Assembly: GCA_934667295.1 (NCBI GenBank) | Contig: CAKULR010000019.1 | Span: forward strand, 1 to 14,852 | Direction: 5' to 3' | From: an uncultured Kiritimatiellota bacterium | Lineage (GTDB): Bacteria; Verrucomicrobiota; Kiritimatiellia; RFP12; UBA1067 | Length of the DNA stretch: 14,852 nt | Shown: piece by piece, positions 14,640-14,852 of the stretch | Position numbering within the stretch: the first letter of the stretch is position 1 | Layout of the letters: each line of letters begins with the position of its first letter | Position numbers and translations under genes: made by a program | The notes under the pieces: model-generated | The model's input: only the letters and a program-made list of their open reading frames with translations | What the model was told of the DNA's origin: nothing | Databases searched by the model: none

Positions 14640-14852
14640 GACTATGGTGCGGACGAAATCTTATTTTTATGAATCTTATAATAATGCAATCAAGTCAATC
14701 CGTTTATCAATATTCGACGTGGCCATTCCCGTATGCGACATGGGCATCCCCGTATACGACATGGCCGTTCCCGTAATGGCCGTCTTCCATATGATGACAG
14801 AGTCGGGTGATGGTCATAGGGGAATAGGGCAAAACGGTGATAACAGTCCGCG
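14611..14852 (+). CDS. Plus-strand open frame running off the right edge; possible silent alternative C-terminus
   Basis: From ATG at 14611 the plus strand is open for 80 codons to the window edge. Codons from 14620 (QERDNDKTMVRTKS) match the coding sense of the left repeat arm (RARDKNKITVRTKS) in the same frame, then diverge into YFYESYNNAIKSIRL and a heptapeptide repeat (VAIPVCD, MGIPVYD, MAVPV). No ribosome binding site is seen before 14611 or the alternative ATG at 14644. It may be the 3' end of another copy of the neighbouring gene family, or a silent cassette that inversion would join to the 324-residue protein. The tandem repeat is stop-free in other frames too, so openness alone is weak evidence. 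Low confidence as an independently expressed gene. Confidence 0.3.
   Translation, partial: MIAQERDNDKTMVRTKSYFYESYNNAIKSIRLSIFDVAIPVCDMGIPVYDMAVPVMAVFHMMTESGDGHRGIGQNGDNSP
14619..14661 (-). repeat. Right arm of 43-bp inverted repeat
   Basis: This is the reverse-complement partner of 13654-13696, with a 16-bp identical core at 14646-14661 and 37 of 43 matches overall. It lies in the gap 15 bp upstream of the 324-residue gene's start and overlaps its candidate -35 box. Beyond 14661 the sequence becomes AT-rich and no longer similar. Confidence 0.9.
14716..14790. repeat. 21-bp tandem repeat, about three and a half degenerate copies
   Basis: Units start at 14719, 14740, 14761 (shortened to 15 bp) and 14776 (degenerate). 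The common pattern is RTGGSCRTYCCCGTATRCGAC. The unit length is seven codons. On the plus strand it reads VAIPVCD/MGIPVYD/MAVPV; on the minus strand it reads YGNGHVV/YGDAHVA/YGNGHVE and then stops. Both readings are conservative between units, so the coding strand cannot be decided from the repeat alone. Confidence 0.85.

Noticed and set aside
13654..14661. Simple insertion sequence bounded by terminal inverted repeats
   Set aside because: No transposase motif (no DDE, HUH or serine/tyrosine recombinase signature) is seen. No target-site duplication flanks the arms, and the coding region crosses the left arm to end 24 bp beyond its outer edge.
14716..14790. CRISPR array
   Set aside because: The 21-bp units are directly adjacent with no spacers, and no cas genes are present.

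Overview
The window is high-GC, almost entirely coding, and every well-supported gene lies on the minus strand. Gene content suggests a strictly anaerobic, fermentative, polysaccharide-degrading Gram-negative bacterium. The best guess is an uncultured gut or sediment lineage of the Kiritimatiellota/Verrucomicrobiota/Lentisphaerota group, but that assignment is inference from gene style and is not proven by a marker gene. No rRNA, tRNA, CRISPR array or recognisable transposase was seen.

Reading in the direction of transcription (right to left), the window begins with an accessory-looking, less GC-rich end (about 13.5-14.85 kb). It holds a 324-residue protein of unknown function, a short tandem repeat of 21-bp units, and a pair of 43-bp inverted repeats. 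One arm lies inside the 3' end of the unknown gene and the other just upstream of its start. The arms are placed so that inversion would swap the protein's C-terminus in frame; this is the most unusual feature here. Next comes a secreted glycoside hydrolase family 2 enzyme (11039-13375) with its own promoter, then pyrH (UMP kinase) with its own promoter. A noncoding stretch with a strong hairpin and two tandem palindromes follows.

From 10035 to 5754 is a compact hydC-hydB-hydA operon for a trimeric [FeFe] hydrogenase of the NADH/ferredoxin-dependent, electron-bifurcating (or confurcating) type. It would dispose of fermentation electrons as H2. Maturation genes hydE, hydF and hydG are not in the window.

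From 5649 to the left edge is a second tightly packed run of six genes with gaps of 1-22 bp: an exported (alpha/alpha)6-type glycosidase, a protein resembling DUF7309/DUF6930 proteins, a CaCA-family cation/Ca2+ exchanger, rfbA and rfbD (first and last steps of dTDP-L-rhamnose synthesis), and the start of a lipoprotein resembling a GH2 sugar-binding domain, cut by the window edge. The grouping joins glycan breakdown with surface-sugar synthesis; rfbB and rfbC must lie elsewhere.
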